Source: Capronia americana
Lineage: Eukaryota > Ascomycota > Eurotiomycetes > Chaetothyriales > Herpotrichiellaceae
DNA length: 64,000 nt
NCBI GenBank assembly: GCA_016110215.1
Contig: JADWQD010000013.1
Coordinates: 1,116,001 to 1,180,000, forward strand
Direction of reading: 5' to 3'
A program made the position numbers and the translations under genes. The notes under the pieces were generated by a model. The model worked only from the letters and a program-made list of their open reading frames with translations, did not search any database and was not told the DNA's origin. Numbering within the stretch: the first letter of the stretch is position 1; each line of letters opens with the position of its first letter. Below are positions 1 to 12,241 of this stretch, in pieces.

Positions 1-57
1 TGACTTGGGGATTCGCACCAGGTGGGCTTTGTGGCTGGAAGACCGACCGGGGAACAT
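1..57 (-). CDS. possible 5' end of a gene running off the left edge
   Basis: On the minus strand an ATG at 57-55 in a good fungal start context (CAAAATG) opens a frame that stays open to the window edge, 19 codons, beginning MFPGRSSSHKAHLVRIPKS. No domain can be recognised in so short a piece. The only support is the start context, the basic and serine-rich N-terminus, and more than 1.2 kb of gene-free DNA upstream that could serve as a shared promoter with the hydrolase gene at 1301. It may equally be a chance open frame. Confidence 0.2.
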   Translation of the reverse strand, partial: MFPGRSSSHKAHLVRIPKS

Positions 58-1300
58 TTTGGCGGTTGCGATTTGCAAAAGTGCGATCGCGCTTCGGATT
101 AGGGAGCCACATTCTGGTGATGCGTCTGTCGCATACGAGGGGAGATCCTTGGTGATGTCGAGATTCGATGAGACGATGAGAGCTGAGCGAGGCGGAAAAG
201 ATTCTTGACAGAACAGGAAGCCCTGAGAGTTGAAGTTCGAGAAGAGCAGAGAGCGAGAAGGTCTGTTGGTGGTATATCCTCAGTGCGAATGGGAAGTAGT
301 GGTGAGTGACACTGGGTTGTACTACTAGACCAAAGGATTCCACAACGTCCCATGCATGTCATTGGTCAGTGAGTGGCACAGGAACAATACCAGCAACAAG
401 AAGAGGGCTGTGAAGTCATCGGTCGGTTATTGACAGTGAAGGAAAATCAATGATGGATATCAGGAGCGACTGAGAGTTACCTCAGGCAGGCAGACCGGAT
501 GAATGTGAGTCAAATCTGGGCCTGTGAATGAAGCCGAGCTTCGGAAACAGCCGTGAACTCAACAGCAAAGACAAAACCAACCCCGACTGACCAAACTTCT
601 CCGCAGACAGAGCTTGACGCTCGGAATTGAACAGATCTGCTTACTTGGCTTCGCTGCTTCGACGAAGTCTAGCTTGGTTTGCCCAAGGGCTATTGGCGCT
701 ATGCGTGCATTTCATGGTGAGTTAAAAACTCTAATAATGTGATCTAGGCTCTGCGCCTATTGTTCCGTGTGTGTCCATTCACAGATGTCAACATTCTGTT
801 AGATCCCATGTCAGGGTCAGCGTGACTACGTGGTGGCAGAGCAGCAGACATTTGGTACATAACGTGAAGAGATGTCAATGTTGGCAACTCCTATGCAAGG
901 CTACCACGGGCGCTTTCCAAACAATCAGCCTTTTTGCGCCTACTCCAGACTTGGTTAGCGTCGGATTCGCCCCTCTCTCACTACGGTGGAGTAACCAAAC
1001 ATCCCCGCCAAGTCTTTCCATCCCTTTTCACTCACCTGCGCCTCACTCTCTGCTTGCTGCTCAGCCGGCGGCTCTTCCGGTCCAACTTGAAGGGTGTCCT
1101 GCTAAGTCCATATGATCCGGCGGCCGGTTCAGCTTCTTGAGAACGCATGTCATGCACCATCTTACTGACTTGCCGTGTTAGAATTGGTAAGCACTTCAAG
1201 ATCCAAGCGTCTGCACATCGAAGAAACCTGCAGTGTTTTAATATCAGCATGCGTTCGAGTGCATCTGGACCTCTCGCCAACGGATTTCTCCATCGACATT
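58..1300. other. intergenic, no supported gene
   Basis: Several frames of 60-114 codons occur (for example plus strand 771-1115), but none resembles a known family, and they overlap each other on both strands. The stretch from about 1000 to 1300 is the likely promoter and leader of the hydrolase gene that starts at 1301. Confidence 0.5.
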
Positions 1301-2151
1301 ATGTCTAAGCCTTCAATTATCTTTTGCCCGGGGTCGTTCAATCTGCCATCGGCCTACGAGCCAATCTTCGCTGCCGTCTCGGAGGCAGGCTACGAGATCC
1401 AAGGCGTTCATCTGCCCAGCGTCGGGTCAGGCAGCCAGCAAGGCAGAGACACCCCAGCACCCTCGATGTACGATGACGCAGCCTTGATCGCAAGAGTAGC
1501 CGAGGAACTGGCGGACCAAGGCAAAGACGTGATCCTCATCGGACACTCGTATGGTGGTGTCCCGATCTCCCAAAGCCCAAAGGGGCTGGTAAAAGAGGAA
1601 AGGAAGGCGCAAGGCAAACCAGGAGGGATTGTTCGGCTCGCTTACATGACATGTCTTGTCCCTACCATTGGTCAATCGGCTCAGGATGTCCTGAATACGA
1701 TTCCAGACCGTGATCAGAGTGTGTCTATGGCGATTGATGTAAGCCTCTCATCTATCCCCGGCTATAGACCTCTCCTTTGTCTGACGCAATTCTTCAGGAG
1801 AATGGCTGGATGTTGATTGAGGATCCGGCGGCAACCGCAGGGGTTCTTTTGCAGCATCTGTCTCCTGAGGAGGGTGAGGCAGTAGTCAGAGGTTTCACAA
1901 AGCACTCAGCGGTCAGTTTCGTCGACAATTTGACCTACGCTGGATACAAGGACATTCCCGTGTCATATTTGATCTGCGAGGAGGATTTGGCTGGGCCTCC
2001 TGAAATAATACAGAGACCTACGATCGACATGATCGAGCAAGTGAGTGGTCGAAAGGTTGATGTCACAAGCATCAAGGCAGGTCATATGCCGAATGTGACT
2101 GCTCAGAGGGAGACGATTCAGTGGATCCTGGACGTGGCTAAGAAGGTGTAA
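1301..2151 (+). CDS. alpha/beta-hydrolase fold esterase-like protein
   Basis: Two exons, 1301-1738 and 1798-2151, joined across a 59-nt GT-AG intron, give 263 residues. The frame before ATG 1301 is open but carries no conserved residues, so this Met is chosen because beta-strand 1 (SIIFCPGSF) follows at once. The nucleophile elbow GHSYGG puts the catalytic Ser at residue 83, the CPGS turn near residue 10 can form the oxyanion hole, an acidic run E207-E208-D209 sits where the family has its Asp/Glu, and H242 in AGHMPN is the expected catalytic His. No signal peptide is seen, so it is probably cytosolic. The family (AB_hydrolase, methyl-esterase-like group in fungi) acts on small esters; the substrate here is unknown. 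The next gene downstream is a Zn2Cys6 regulator, 1.8 kb away. Confidence 0.88.
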
Positions 2152-3995
2152 GAGAGTCCACCGGCCGCTTGATTCGCTTTCTCCATAGAACTCAGTCACC
2201 TTGAGCGGTTGATTGCCCACATAAGTGAATAGGTTTATTTGCCAAAGCATGACTAGGGCTGTGCCCTGCTACACCACGATGTTTTGCTGTTAGGATCTAA
2301 TATGCATACCCTTCTACCTGATGGATGACCTACCCTAGATCGGCATGAGACCAACCTCGTAGGGAAATCCCTCCCGCTCTTCTGACTTCTGAAGGGGTTC
2401 TTGACCGCTCAAGAACCCGATCCAACCAAAGTGATGGTGTAGCAGACTTGGAGGAAGTGTATCCGTCTAGTACCACTTTTACTGAACGCAAGGCCAAGTT
2501 TATGTGTAAACGTCAGCCGAGCGGGAGGATTGTGTCATCGCCAGCCAAGTAATGTGAATGACTTCGTCTTCCTCAAATCGCCAGCATCAATGAGGTGGTC
2601 CGAACGCTTCCTCGTGCAGTAGAAGTTCTCGTCTCACGAAAGCAAACTACTCTAAGTGAGACGCGGTGGACGCGTTGCGGCCCGCCAAGACTGAGGATAG
2701 AATCGCGTGTCGGCCATGCATCCTTTCCTCGAACAAGTTCCAAACCGGCTGTTGGCTTACAGACCATGATCTCTTGAGTCGTTCGGCTTGACAACACGAG
2801 ATATGGGTTCTGTCCTCTACATTCGACGCCAAATCAGATGGATGCGCTGTGGACCTGCGCGATTGAATCCCAGGCCGATAACAACGAATTCAACGAACTT
2901 GTCAAGACGATGCGCTGAATCAACCCCTCGAGTACCTAAAGACGGGGCCCCCCTGTGATGCCGAAGAGTGGGGTGTTGTAGCAGAAAACGTGGTTTTCAC
3001 ACCTGCCAGACCATGGAGGATACCTGAAGAATCGGGCACGCGATGGCTTTCAAGCCCAGAGCGGCCATGGCATCGCACCAATGTGTCTGCGACAAATCCA
3101 TCCTAAACTGCGGCGGGCTCGTTGGCAACAACAAGTCACTCGGCATGCTAATAGATGGAGAAATTCAAAGCTTCTGGGCTCTGGAACATTTGCGTTCTCG
3201 TCTTGAACAGTGCCGCCGGATGTCCCGTCCCTCGTGATGTCTAGCTGCTAACCCGGAATTGGTGCAGTCTCGTTCGAGAATCGGCTCATACTGCACACTC
3301 GAATATTACGTATACCACCTCGATCGAGTTGTCAACAGCCTCATGGTCCCGGAGATCTTTAGGAGGAGAATGGCGAATCACGTCCGTCTGGTGTTTCCAG
3401 CCATCAACAGCACAACTTCAGAGGAGCCGCCGGTTACGACGTACAGCCCCATCCGTAAAATCGTGTTCGGGCCTTTCTCTTATTTCTCAAGCTGGGGGTC
3501 ATTTATTCTTGATCTGTCATGCTAGTTCTCCGAAACAGCCAATTGCACGATGTACCCTTCATTCAAGTGCGATCGATCCCGCTGGCGTATGGCTGGTGGT
3601 GATCAAGATGCTAGAACGTCCGTGCTAGGCTGAAAGCGTCTGTGCAGACAACATCCTGCCAATTTCAGGTCTCCTGAAGGATTGAGCCCAGAACTATTGC
3701 TGGCTTTCCAGAAAGATCAGGGACGCTGCATGGCCGATCAAACTTCGAACTTACTGTAGCCCTGCCAAATTAGGTACCGCGGCGTTATGACACATACGCG
3801 GGTGAGGCCTACAGCACCTGACTTAGGATGGTCCCTTCTCCAAAAGTCAACTCTCCCTCTGCAGCATCCGTCCGGCTTTTCGTCCGGTCCGGTCCTTCTC
3901 GATTGCATTAGACGGCATGACCTTCCAACACACCGCCCCGGTGTTACCTGGCCACAACCTTCCTGACCGTCCATACCAAGTGGTTTCATTCAAGG
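2152..3995. other. intergenic, fragmentary reading frames only
   Basis: This 1.8 kb holds overlapping frames of at most 99 codons on both strands (for example 3329-3628 plus, 2573-2797 minus) with no recognisable domain. Some adjacent fragments between about 2830 and 3560 look protein-like in composition but change frame repeatedly, so a decayed gene is possible and not demonstrated. The last few hundred bases are the likely promoter of the regulator at 3996. Confidence 0.4.
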
Positions 3996-6639
3996 ATGCA
4001 AAAGCCTGGGAGACCAAAGCGGCCAAGAGCACTTCAAGCATGTGAAATATGCCGTGCTAGGAAAAACCGCTGTAGCGAGGACCAGCCATGCACCTATTGC
4101 ATTGGTGAGCTACATGGGTTGCCGACCATTGCGTGTGGCTGACCCAACCGACCAGAGCATGACTTGGAGTGTACGTATTCGCGTACTCACCGCGACAAGA
4201 GGCAGAGAGCGGAGCAAGTCAAGTCCTCCGTCTTCGAGACATGCCTCTCGTTAACCTCAACGCGCAGGCCAGTCTCACAGGTCGAACAGCTTTCAAGCCT
4301 CAACCCTCCTCGCCCCACCCAAGGGTCGACTCCGGGAACGGTTCAGCATGGTATCGACTTGGAGCCGAACAACGTCGGTCATATTGTGACGCCCCATGCT
4401 GTCGACCAAAGCCAGCAGAGAGGTGTGGCATCCTCGCCACTTGTAACAGACGAGCACGGCTACACGCCACCTTCGATCACGCCTCAGAACAGCGCGACCG
4501 ACGGGCTGCGCGCCGGCTCGCTTACGAGCAACCTTGAATTCTACGGATCTTCCTCATCAGTGGCATTCCTCCACCATGTTGAGAGGTTGTCAAATTGTCC
4601 CACGACAGGTTCTGGAGGTGGACAACCGGAAAGATCGTTGACTTCTGTTTTACAGAGCACCGACTTTCAGCCTGACACATCACAGAGTCTGCCGACACCC
4701 CGAGAGCCTGACTGGAGCCTTGAGCGCTTTCATTTCCGGGTAGCAAGGCGATTCCTTGATGCTTACTTCTCCAATATCCACTACATTCAACCCTTTTTGG
4801 AAGAAGAGGTATTTCTAGCTCGTTGCGAAGACCTATGGTTCAATAGACCAGGGAAGCAACCTCTATCTTTCGTCGCTCTTTACTTTGCAGTTTTGAGTCT
4901 CGGTAGCCTCGTCGTGAGGCTTGATCACCCGGAGGTGTCTGGAGCAGATCGATTCACATGGAGTCGCAAGCTATTCAACGAGGCACATGCAATAGTGACA
5001 CGTCTTGGTACAGCAACGGACCTCGAGATGGTCCAGTGTTTTTATATGATGGTATGCCGTACAGTAAAAGCATCCCAGCCTTATGCGCTAACAATCTTAC
5101 CTTGAGAGTAAAATATGTCAGCACGAGCTCAATCCTCATGGTATATTGAGTCCGACCTTGGTATCGTTTTCCTCACTTACACCCACCTTTAGTTGCATAC
5201 CTATATTCCGGGCAGGCGGCCAGGACCTCGTTAGCGATCGGACTCAACCGGAAATCTATCAGCCAGAACACGGCTGACACGAGGGCTACGACTGCAGCAT
5301 CGAAAACGTGGTGGTATGATTCCCAAGGCTTTGCTTTTCCATGATTACGCAGCTAAAGGCTAGTAGGGCTGTTTATTGCCTTGACATGTAAGAGGGATTG
5401 CCTCCCAGTGTAGCGAAGCACTGAGACATGCACAGACAGACCAGCTTCGCTCTGGGAAGACCGGACAGTCTTGGGTCGGACGAATACCACACACAATCCT
5501 TTCCCTCAGTCGCTCCTGGATTGTCACCTTCGAGCCCGCACATTTTGCAGATTGTTCCTCACATGATCGGGCTGTCACGAATCATGCGGAAAGTATCGCT
5601 CGATCTGTATACCCGAGCGTGGGAAATGGAAGAGAAGCTCCGCCGTGCAAAAGCCCTTGACGCTGAATTGGAGCATTGGCTCCAGCAAGTTCCCTCCCAT
5701 CTTCGGATTGAGCATCAAAGAGAAGTCGGCAATTCATTGAAGCCAAGCCACCGCGCCAGCTATATCAATAAGCAGGCGGTCGTGCTAAGGATTCGTACGT
5801 CTCGGGCAAAACCCAATGCGCATGAGTCGGTTCTAACCACAGTGCAGGTTACCTGAATCTCCGCATGATCATACATGCCGTATTCATGACTCATGAGAAA
5901 GCAACCAGGCCAGACGGGGATACGTGCCTTCGAGAATGCCAGTGCCGATGTATGAAAACTGCCGAAAGTGCGATCGACATAATATACGAAACGTTCCGGA
6001 CTGAGGTATGTCGTCCACAAATACCTACCAACTGCTCCTGTTTATCTCTCTGGTCTGCCGGTACGGAATTTGACATTTCCTCAGGACTATTTCCAGACTT
6101 GGTATGCCGTCGACCCCCGTGATAAAAGCACCAGGAAGCGCACAACGGATTCTTGCTAAATGTTTCACAGGTGGTATAACGCCACATATACCTTGTTCGC
6201 GGCCAGCACACTGCTAGCCGCGATCTTTCACCAGCTTCCCCGAACCAAGCAGGGACTAGAAAACCATTTCACTCACATTGACCGTGCGATCGCAGTGCTC
6301 CAAGCCATGGATGAATGTGCAGTCGTTAGGAATGCAACAGCCATCATTAAGCGAACACTTGCTCGAGCCAGGAGAGTACCTCTGCGAGTCTTGGACACAC
6401 ACCCGGCCTCTTCGTCGCAGCACGGGGATTTCAATATCGCGCCTCGCGCTCCCTTTGACTCGGGACAGCGAGCAGAATTCAACAGTGTCGACACACCGTT
6501 ACAGCCGCATGCAACTGCTGGTAGTCTCGGTGAGGCCGTGGATGACCTTGATTGGCTCAGCGGCTATCCCTATGATGACAGCCAGCAAGCTTTGTTCTGG
6601 ACGGAGTGGGCTCAGGAGCTCAATAATCTCGGCACATAA
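3996..6639 (+). CDS. Zn2Cys6 fungal-specific transcription factor
   Basis: Nine exons: 3996-4104, 4156-5051, 5107-5140, 5193-5313, 5367-5387, 5436-5794, 5848-6005, 6085-6101 and 6171-6639, all in phase, giving 727 residues. The N-terminus has a basic run followed by a binuclear zinc cluster with Cys at 16, 19, 26, 32, 35 and 42 (C-x2-C-x6-C-x5-C-x2-C-x6-C), split by intron 1 between the fifth and sixth Cys. A YGSSSSVAFL motif near residue 168 and the segment from about residue 236 (FLDAYFSNIHYIQPF) start the Fungal_trans middle homology region, which runs on through YCLDIQTSFALGRPDSLG. It should act in the nucleus as a DNA-binding regulator of unknown targets. Exons of 34, 21 and 17 nt are unusually small. 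The start is the first Met before the basic run. It converges on the CocE-type hydrolase gene with only 119 bp between the stops, so that gene is a plausible, unproven, target. Confidence 0.87.
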
Positions 6640-6758
6640 GGCAGCGAGTATGTTACATGTCCTTGAATTTGCATCTCTCTGGAAGTGATCATTTGGGAGG
6701 GGAGGTTTGGAAACCGAATCCATCGCTCATTTCACGATTGAATAATTCTGCGTACGTG

Positions 6759-8999
6759 CTACGTAGCAGAATCGCCAGAAGCCAGGGATAACACGATTGA
6801 GGATGGATACTCCGGGCCGGAGTAGACGACATGTCTCCCACGGTTCAGATTCTCGGGAACACGATGCAACGCAGGGAATTCTGGCAATGTCACCTCGTGG
6901 CCTTTAATCTCCAACCGGATGGACTCCCCACGGTCGAAAATGATACCGGAGGGCCACAGCGGGATGTCAAGACAAACAATCTGTCCCGGCGTGATCTTGT
7001 CCTCGTACTCGTGGGAATGCCAGGCCAGAGCGGGAGCGAGCAACGAGCTTTGCTCCTTGGTGACGCCCGGGTCAGCACTCAGCCGCCGGTGAGAAGCTCG
7101 AAGTCTGCCATTGGGACCCAGGTACTTGAAGATGTTCAGGTCCGGGATATCCGGAGCCACCGTGCCTTCTGAGAGACTATCGAGAGGGATGTTGATGTGC
7201 ATCAGTGGCCGGCCGTCTGCATCCAGCTTGCGCAAAATGACATAGACGTCCAGATCATCGGCCTCCGCGCAAGACATGTACAATTTGACCTGGGAAAACC
7301 CGATCAACTCGGTGTAATCGGTGAACTTGTGGACGAAGTGCACACCGTCGTCATCCCAGGAGTCTGATCGATAGCCAATCGATGAGACCTCGCCGGGAAC
7401 TGGGGCCTGGGTCAGGGTAGCGGTCTGGCAATCCAAGAAGAATGTCTTATGCTCGACATAGCTCGGTGGGTATGCGGGTTCAGACCTGTCCACGACCGAG
7501 TCTCGGTTGAACCCAAGCAGGCTGTGCCGCACTCTAGGGGTCGTCTCCCAGTCGTTGGCCTTGCCGTAGAGATATCGATCGAAGAATCTCTGCAGGTCGT
7601 CATTTGACGATTTCTGATAGAGATCATACCACTCCTGGGTATGGTGGATCCGCAGCCTATATCTTCCGAGTCAGCTTTCCGTTTGATCAATACTCGGTTT
7701 GGACGCAGCGGACCACCTGTTTTTCGAGGCCGAGAACAAAAACCCTCTGATCGACCCCTCCGTGTGCAGACAGGTAGAGAAGCTCGCCAGAGCGTAAATG
7801 GGAACGTTGATCCGGTCGAGCTTCGCGCGCTTGTCGTCCCAGTATTGATTGGAGAGTGGATATCGACGGATCATGGCCGCGATGTCTTCAAGCCGGTTCT
7901 TGCCTGCATTTACGGGGGAAGATTATCAGCGGTCTGTCGGACAATTCAAGCAATATGATAAACTCGATTGGAGGGACCATACCGTTGAAGTTTGAACGGT
8001 AATCAGCAAAAGCCGGGTTCGGGATGCCTCCCCTGCCATACTGCTCACGGTAAACGTCGGACAGTCCTTCCCACGGAGCAATGGCCTTCAGATGAGGTGG
8101 CCGTTCTGCGGCGATGAACCTAGACGATGCACCCATATACGTCAACCAGTGACGGCCTGAGGAGCAAGAAACAACATCACCTCACTCCCGGGGGTGCGCA
8201 TGACATACCACTGCGCAACAGCGAGCCACGAATTCCCAGCAAATCCAACGGCTCCGTTGCACCAGTCCTGAGAGGCAATGCATTCGACGGCATCGTACCC
8301 GTCGCGTCCTTCCTGTGCCAGATGGAATGAGACCAGATCAGCTCAGATCAACCCACATCGTCAGCTCACCGCCGCGTTTGTTCGGCTTGACAGCTTGACA
8401 ACGACTGTCTACCAGACAGGTATGGATGGAAACGGTCCCCGAGACGCCAAAGGTGACTCACCTGCGTGCCCACGTACTGAATATCGCCCTCTGAATCGAA
8501 AACGCCGCGAGGATCAATATTCACAACCGCATACCCCCGCGGACACCACTCGGCGGGATCTGGCCCCTCGAACTTCTCGAGATCACTCGTCGCATGCCTC
8601 GGGATCCCGGCCCGCCACGGCACATTATCAAGGCTCTGAAATCCTGGGAGCCGTCGAAGGTTATCCAGTCAGCACATGTACGCAGAGTAAGTGCGCCGAG
8701 AACACGGATTGACGCGCGATGTACGCACCGTTTCCCTGTTTACCGTAGGGACTCCACGCCACGATGGCCGGGACGGGCTCCTTCTCCGATGCCACGGATC
8801 GGAAGACGTCCATCCAGATAGTAGTCCCGTCTCTCAGACGGACGGGTACGTCGCGCTCAAAGATCATGGCCTCGGACAGAGCACGTCGGCCTTCTGCCTT
8901 CTGCCATCCCTTCGGGAGAGTTTGTTTGGCGGGACCGAAGGGGAGCCAGCGTTTGCTGAAGTCTCGATTTGCTGGTTTGAAGAGGACCGAGACGGACAT
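6759..8999 (-). CDS. CocE/NonD-family hydrolase (Xaa-Pro dipeptidyl-peptidase-like)
   Basis: Six exons on the minus strand: 8999-8729, 8643-8462, 8312-8209, 8119-7983, 7903-7717 and 7656-6759, giving 592 residues. The first half is a Peptidase_S15-type alpha/beta hydrolase: WSPYGKQG near residue 85, WCPRGYAVVNIDPRG, and the nucleophile motif GFAGNSW with Ser179. The second half matches the PepX_C beta domain, with HSHEYEDKITPGQIVCLDIP and a LWP segment followed by GESIRLEIKGHE. The family hydrolyses acyl or amide bonds, as in cocaine esterase, alpha-amino-acid ester hydrolases and X-Pro peptidases; the substrate is not predictable. There is no signal peptide, so it is probably intracellular. 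The Met at 8999 is preferred to one 24 codons upstream because the added residues look like leader. It lies tail to tail with the Zn2Cys6 gene. Confidence 0.88.
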
Positions 9000-9155
9000 G
9001 TTGTGGGTCGTGGTGCTATGTTCTGAAGGTGGTCTTGTCGAAACAACACAGCCATCTTTTGATCGACTCAATACCGTCGGTTTTAAGTATTAATACTACC
9101 TCGACCTCGGGGCGATCACAGTGTGTAGTAGTATTCCTTTCCCGTGGATTGCCTT

Positions 9156-9179
9156 GTCTGGTCTGGTCTGGTCTGGTCT
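9156..9179 (+). repeat. GTCTG pentamer microsatellite
   Basis: Four perfect GTCTG units and a truncated fifth. The same unit occurs on the other strand at 15395-15413. Confidence 0.85.
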
Positions 9180-9454
9180 AGCGCGAACAATGGAAACATG
9201 GGCGGAGAGGGAGACTCAGACTCAGACTTCGGACCAACGCTCGGACGAAGTACAATAGTACAATAGGTAGCTATCAGACACCTTGTAATTAGGGATGCCG
9301 CCGGATATCCCGCCCGCGTAGAGCGCGTAGAGCAAACCCGGCGGCTGGCCCGTCTCGTCTCCGCCAAGCAATGACAAGTCCCTGTCTGGACCTGAATTGA
9401 GATCTGTCATACTGTATTATCTCAAGCTAGACCTTAGATTCAGACAATGGACGC

Positions 9455-9472
9455 CACACACACACACACACA
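9455..9472 (+). repeat. CA dinucleotide tract
   Basis: About nine consecutive AC units, followed by ATGCACATGCACAC, which prolongs the alternating purine-pyrimidine run. Confidence 0.85.
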
Positions 9473-10201
9473 TGCACATGCACACGTCTGCTTGGAGAGC
9501 GTTAGCACGTCTTCGGTCGCTCTTCGTTCAGCCAGGTCGTGTCTCAACTCTCATGTTATTGGACTTAACGAAGGGACTTGGCGCTCTTGATACGTATTGT
9601 GGTTCGCTGTTCGCTAGTCGTTGTTCGCTGTTCGCTTCTGAAAGATTTGACTCGCGCTTCGCTAGTCACATTGCCGCGCTGTACATTCGAATTATGCACA
9701 CGTACACGTACATGGACATGGACATGGCCAGTGTTGTGTGGCATTTGGCATTTAGCCACATGTTGAGCGAGCGTTGCTATTCCGCACGCGGTAGAATAGC
9801 TTGAGCTGGAGTGGACGTGTCTCAAGTGCGAGCAAAGCGTTGGCCGGGCGAGTTCTAGGTTCCCCAACAATCTCTCTGTCGATATAGTGAGGGACGGACT
9901 TGATATATTGATAGGGGGGAGTATAGTATCATGAGACCAGAGGATCATGAAGGAAGCGTCTTTTTGATGATATACTCTTTGTGTCTTCTCGAGTGCATGC
10001 GCGGATATCTTCTCTGTTAGTGTTTTGGACAACTGCCTCTGTTGGCAAAGTGCATTACTGCCTGACCACCGCCGCGCCAAAGGGATTTTCCTGGAAAAGA
10101 CAAGACCACGCTGTAAAGCGGACATGCAGAGGATCGTGTCATCTTCTGTTTGTCGACGTCCGTGAGTGATATCGACGCTTGTTATACATACAAACCTGCG
10201 G

Positions 10202-12241
10202 TCACGAGTGCTGCATCTTCGCACTTGTCTTTTCCAGCTCAAAGTACCTGCTGACATTGTCGTCGAGATCGGCTTGATTGGTGCCTGGCAAAGTCTTCTC
10301 GTCGTCTGTTTCGGCAGCTTTGGAACCCTCGACCTTCTCGTACAACTCGCGCAGCTCGTCGATTCGGCCTTGTCGGTCCAATTCAGGGTTGTAGCCGAGA
10401 TGTCTCTTCAACACGACACGCTCGTACCAGCTAAGGTGCCTAGGATGGACGGCGACGCCGTGGTAGTCGTGAGGCCTGCCTTCGCGCACAAAGTGCCAGT
10501 ATCGCTCCTGCTCGCGGAGATCCAGGCCGGTCGTGTCGGGGATGAAGAGCATTGTAAGAATGAAGCCGAGGAGGCCGAACCAACTAACAACCTATTCGAC
10601 GTGTTAATTTGTATCGCTTGCCAGAAGCAGGTATGACGCAGGAAGTCACTCACCCAGAACTTCGTCCTTCCGCCGATATAATTGTAAAGAACGGTTGCGG
10701 CCAGCGCACCCAGTTTGCCCACGGCAGCGCTGAACCCGTGCGCCGTCGCCCGTACTGGTGCCGGATACACTTCTCCGGCAACTAGAAAGGTCGTGGAGTT
10801 GGGTCCGAACTGAATCCAGAAGCTGCTGAAGAAATATATAAATTCGAAGGCCTTCCCTCCTGCTCCTTTGACGTCCAGCACAGGGTAGGCACCTGCGGCG
10901 ATGATGAACAGAATAAAGGTCATGATAAACCCTACAGCTTGCATCCTCTTGCGCCCATATAGTTTGTGGTCCATGAGCAGAGCGGCCAAGTAGTAGCCAG
11001 CAAGCTCACATCCGATGTTGATAAGATTGTACAACCATAATGTTCCCACCTCGTCGGAACTGGACGCGACAATCTGGAGGAAGACGTTTCTGAAGATCTG
11101 GTTGCCGTAGAAGGGGAAATCGTTGCAGAACCAACATAGACTTGTCGCCAGGAGTCGGTGCCAGTAGTGGTTCATTGTGAGTTTCAAGGAGGTGACATCG
11201 TATCCGGTAACCTGGCCCTTCTTCCTGGACGCCTTGAGATAATCGTCCACCCCTCTCAGCTTGTATACACGAATGTACAAGAAGAGAAGAAGGCAAAGTA
11301 CAGCAATCCCAAAGGAGATTCGGAAGGTTGCTTGAGCCGCGGCCTCGCCGTATCCAGGGTTGATGCTATGGTTGAAGATCAGCATGACGACGATGAGGAC
11401 CAACTGATTCCCTAGCTGGCCCCAACCTTGCATCAAGAATGCCAACGCAACGGAGCGTCCTCGATGTAAGCGATCGTTCCTTGAGGTTGCTGCACCATGA
11501 ATACCTTCCATAGCCGTAGATGAGGTCATGGGATACTCCCCGCCCACTCCGATTGAAAACCAGAAGAGACTGATTCCGTACATTACCGACCAGCCAGACA
11601 AGGTGACCCCCCACATAGACGTGAGCAGAATGGTTCCAGTCAACATGATGACAGCATCCTGAATGAGACCCCAGCGTCGACCGATCCAATCGCCGATGAT
11701 ACCAACCATGATCTGGCCGCCTATTATACCCAGGATTTCCATGTAGCTGATCGCCTGCACCATTGTCTTGTCACAGACTTCATGCTCTTTCCAGCAACGT
11801 GGCCAAACGACCTCCAGCAGGGGTAGAACGTTTCCAACAGAGAACAACACGTAACCTTCGGTGAAGAAGCCGACTCCGGTAACAGCATAGTTGCGGAGAT
11901 ATCTGTAGAATGGGTCCAGAGGATCAGCTTTGAACATCTCCCAGATCTCCTTCAGTTCTCGGCTGGCTTCCGCACTGTGCTGCCGGTTGATCCATTTAGC
12001 GCGTTGACCGGCGGGGAGATCGGCCCTGTCATAGGTGTCAGATTAACGTTGTTGTCGTTGGAATGAACCTGACGGGAGGATGGATGTACCAGTAAGTATG
12101 CTGACTGTAGGCGTCGTCAGGATACAACGTCTCTTTCAAGAGTGATGCATGCTCAGCCGGTAGACCTTGGAATGCGACATCTCGCTCAGTAGGAGCAACA
12201 AGGGTATCACGTCTCCATTCCCCAAAGTCTTGACTCTGCAT
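10202..12241 (-). CDS. MFS transporter, phosphate/organophosphate:H+ symporter type (PHO84/GIT1-like)
   Basis: Three exons, 12241-12090, 12025-10654 and 10591-10202, give 637 residues. After an N-terminal cytosolic part (to about residue 100) come the usual MFS signatures: a GDWIGRRWG loop between helices 2 and 3, a GVGGEYPM motif in helix 4, a long central loop with WHRLLATSLCWFCNDFPFYG, and a GEVYPAPVRATAHG motif near helix 11. These are features of the phosphate:H+ symporter family (yeast Pho84) and the glycerophosphodiester carriers (Git1). It should lie in the plasma membrane; phosphate or a phosphate ester is the inferred substrate. The hydrophilic C-terminal tail of about 90 residues is long. 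One CACGTT box (read on the minus strand at 12580-12575), a low-affinity Pho4-type site, is 334 bp before the start. It is divergent from the ATIC gene. Confidence 0.87.

Larger units (their letters stand above)
9000..10201. other. intergenic with simple repeats
   Basis: Promoter region of the CocE-type gene and 3' flank of the MFS gene. It contains a GTCTG pentamer array, a CA tract, and imperfect TTCGCTGTTCGCTAG-like repeats near 9600-9660. A 230-codon minus frame (9565-10257) has low-complexity composition and is not accepted as a gene. Confidence 0.6.

Noticed and set aside
9565..10257. 230-codon minus-strand frame
   Set aside because: Its C-terminal half translates simple repeats (VHVHVRVRVH, SEQRTTTSEQRTT) and its start overlaps the end of the MFS gene in another frame.
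3996..12241. secondary-metabolite gene cluster (regulator, hydrolases, MFS transporter together)
   Set aside because: No polyketide synthase, NRPS, terpene cyclase or P450 is present, and the MFS protein is of the phosphate type, so the grouping does not amount to such a cluster.
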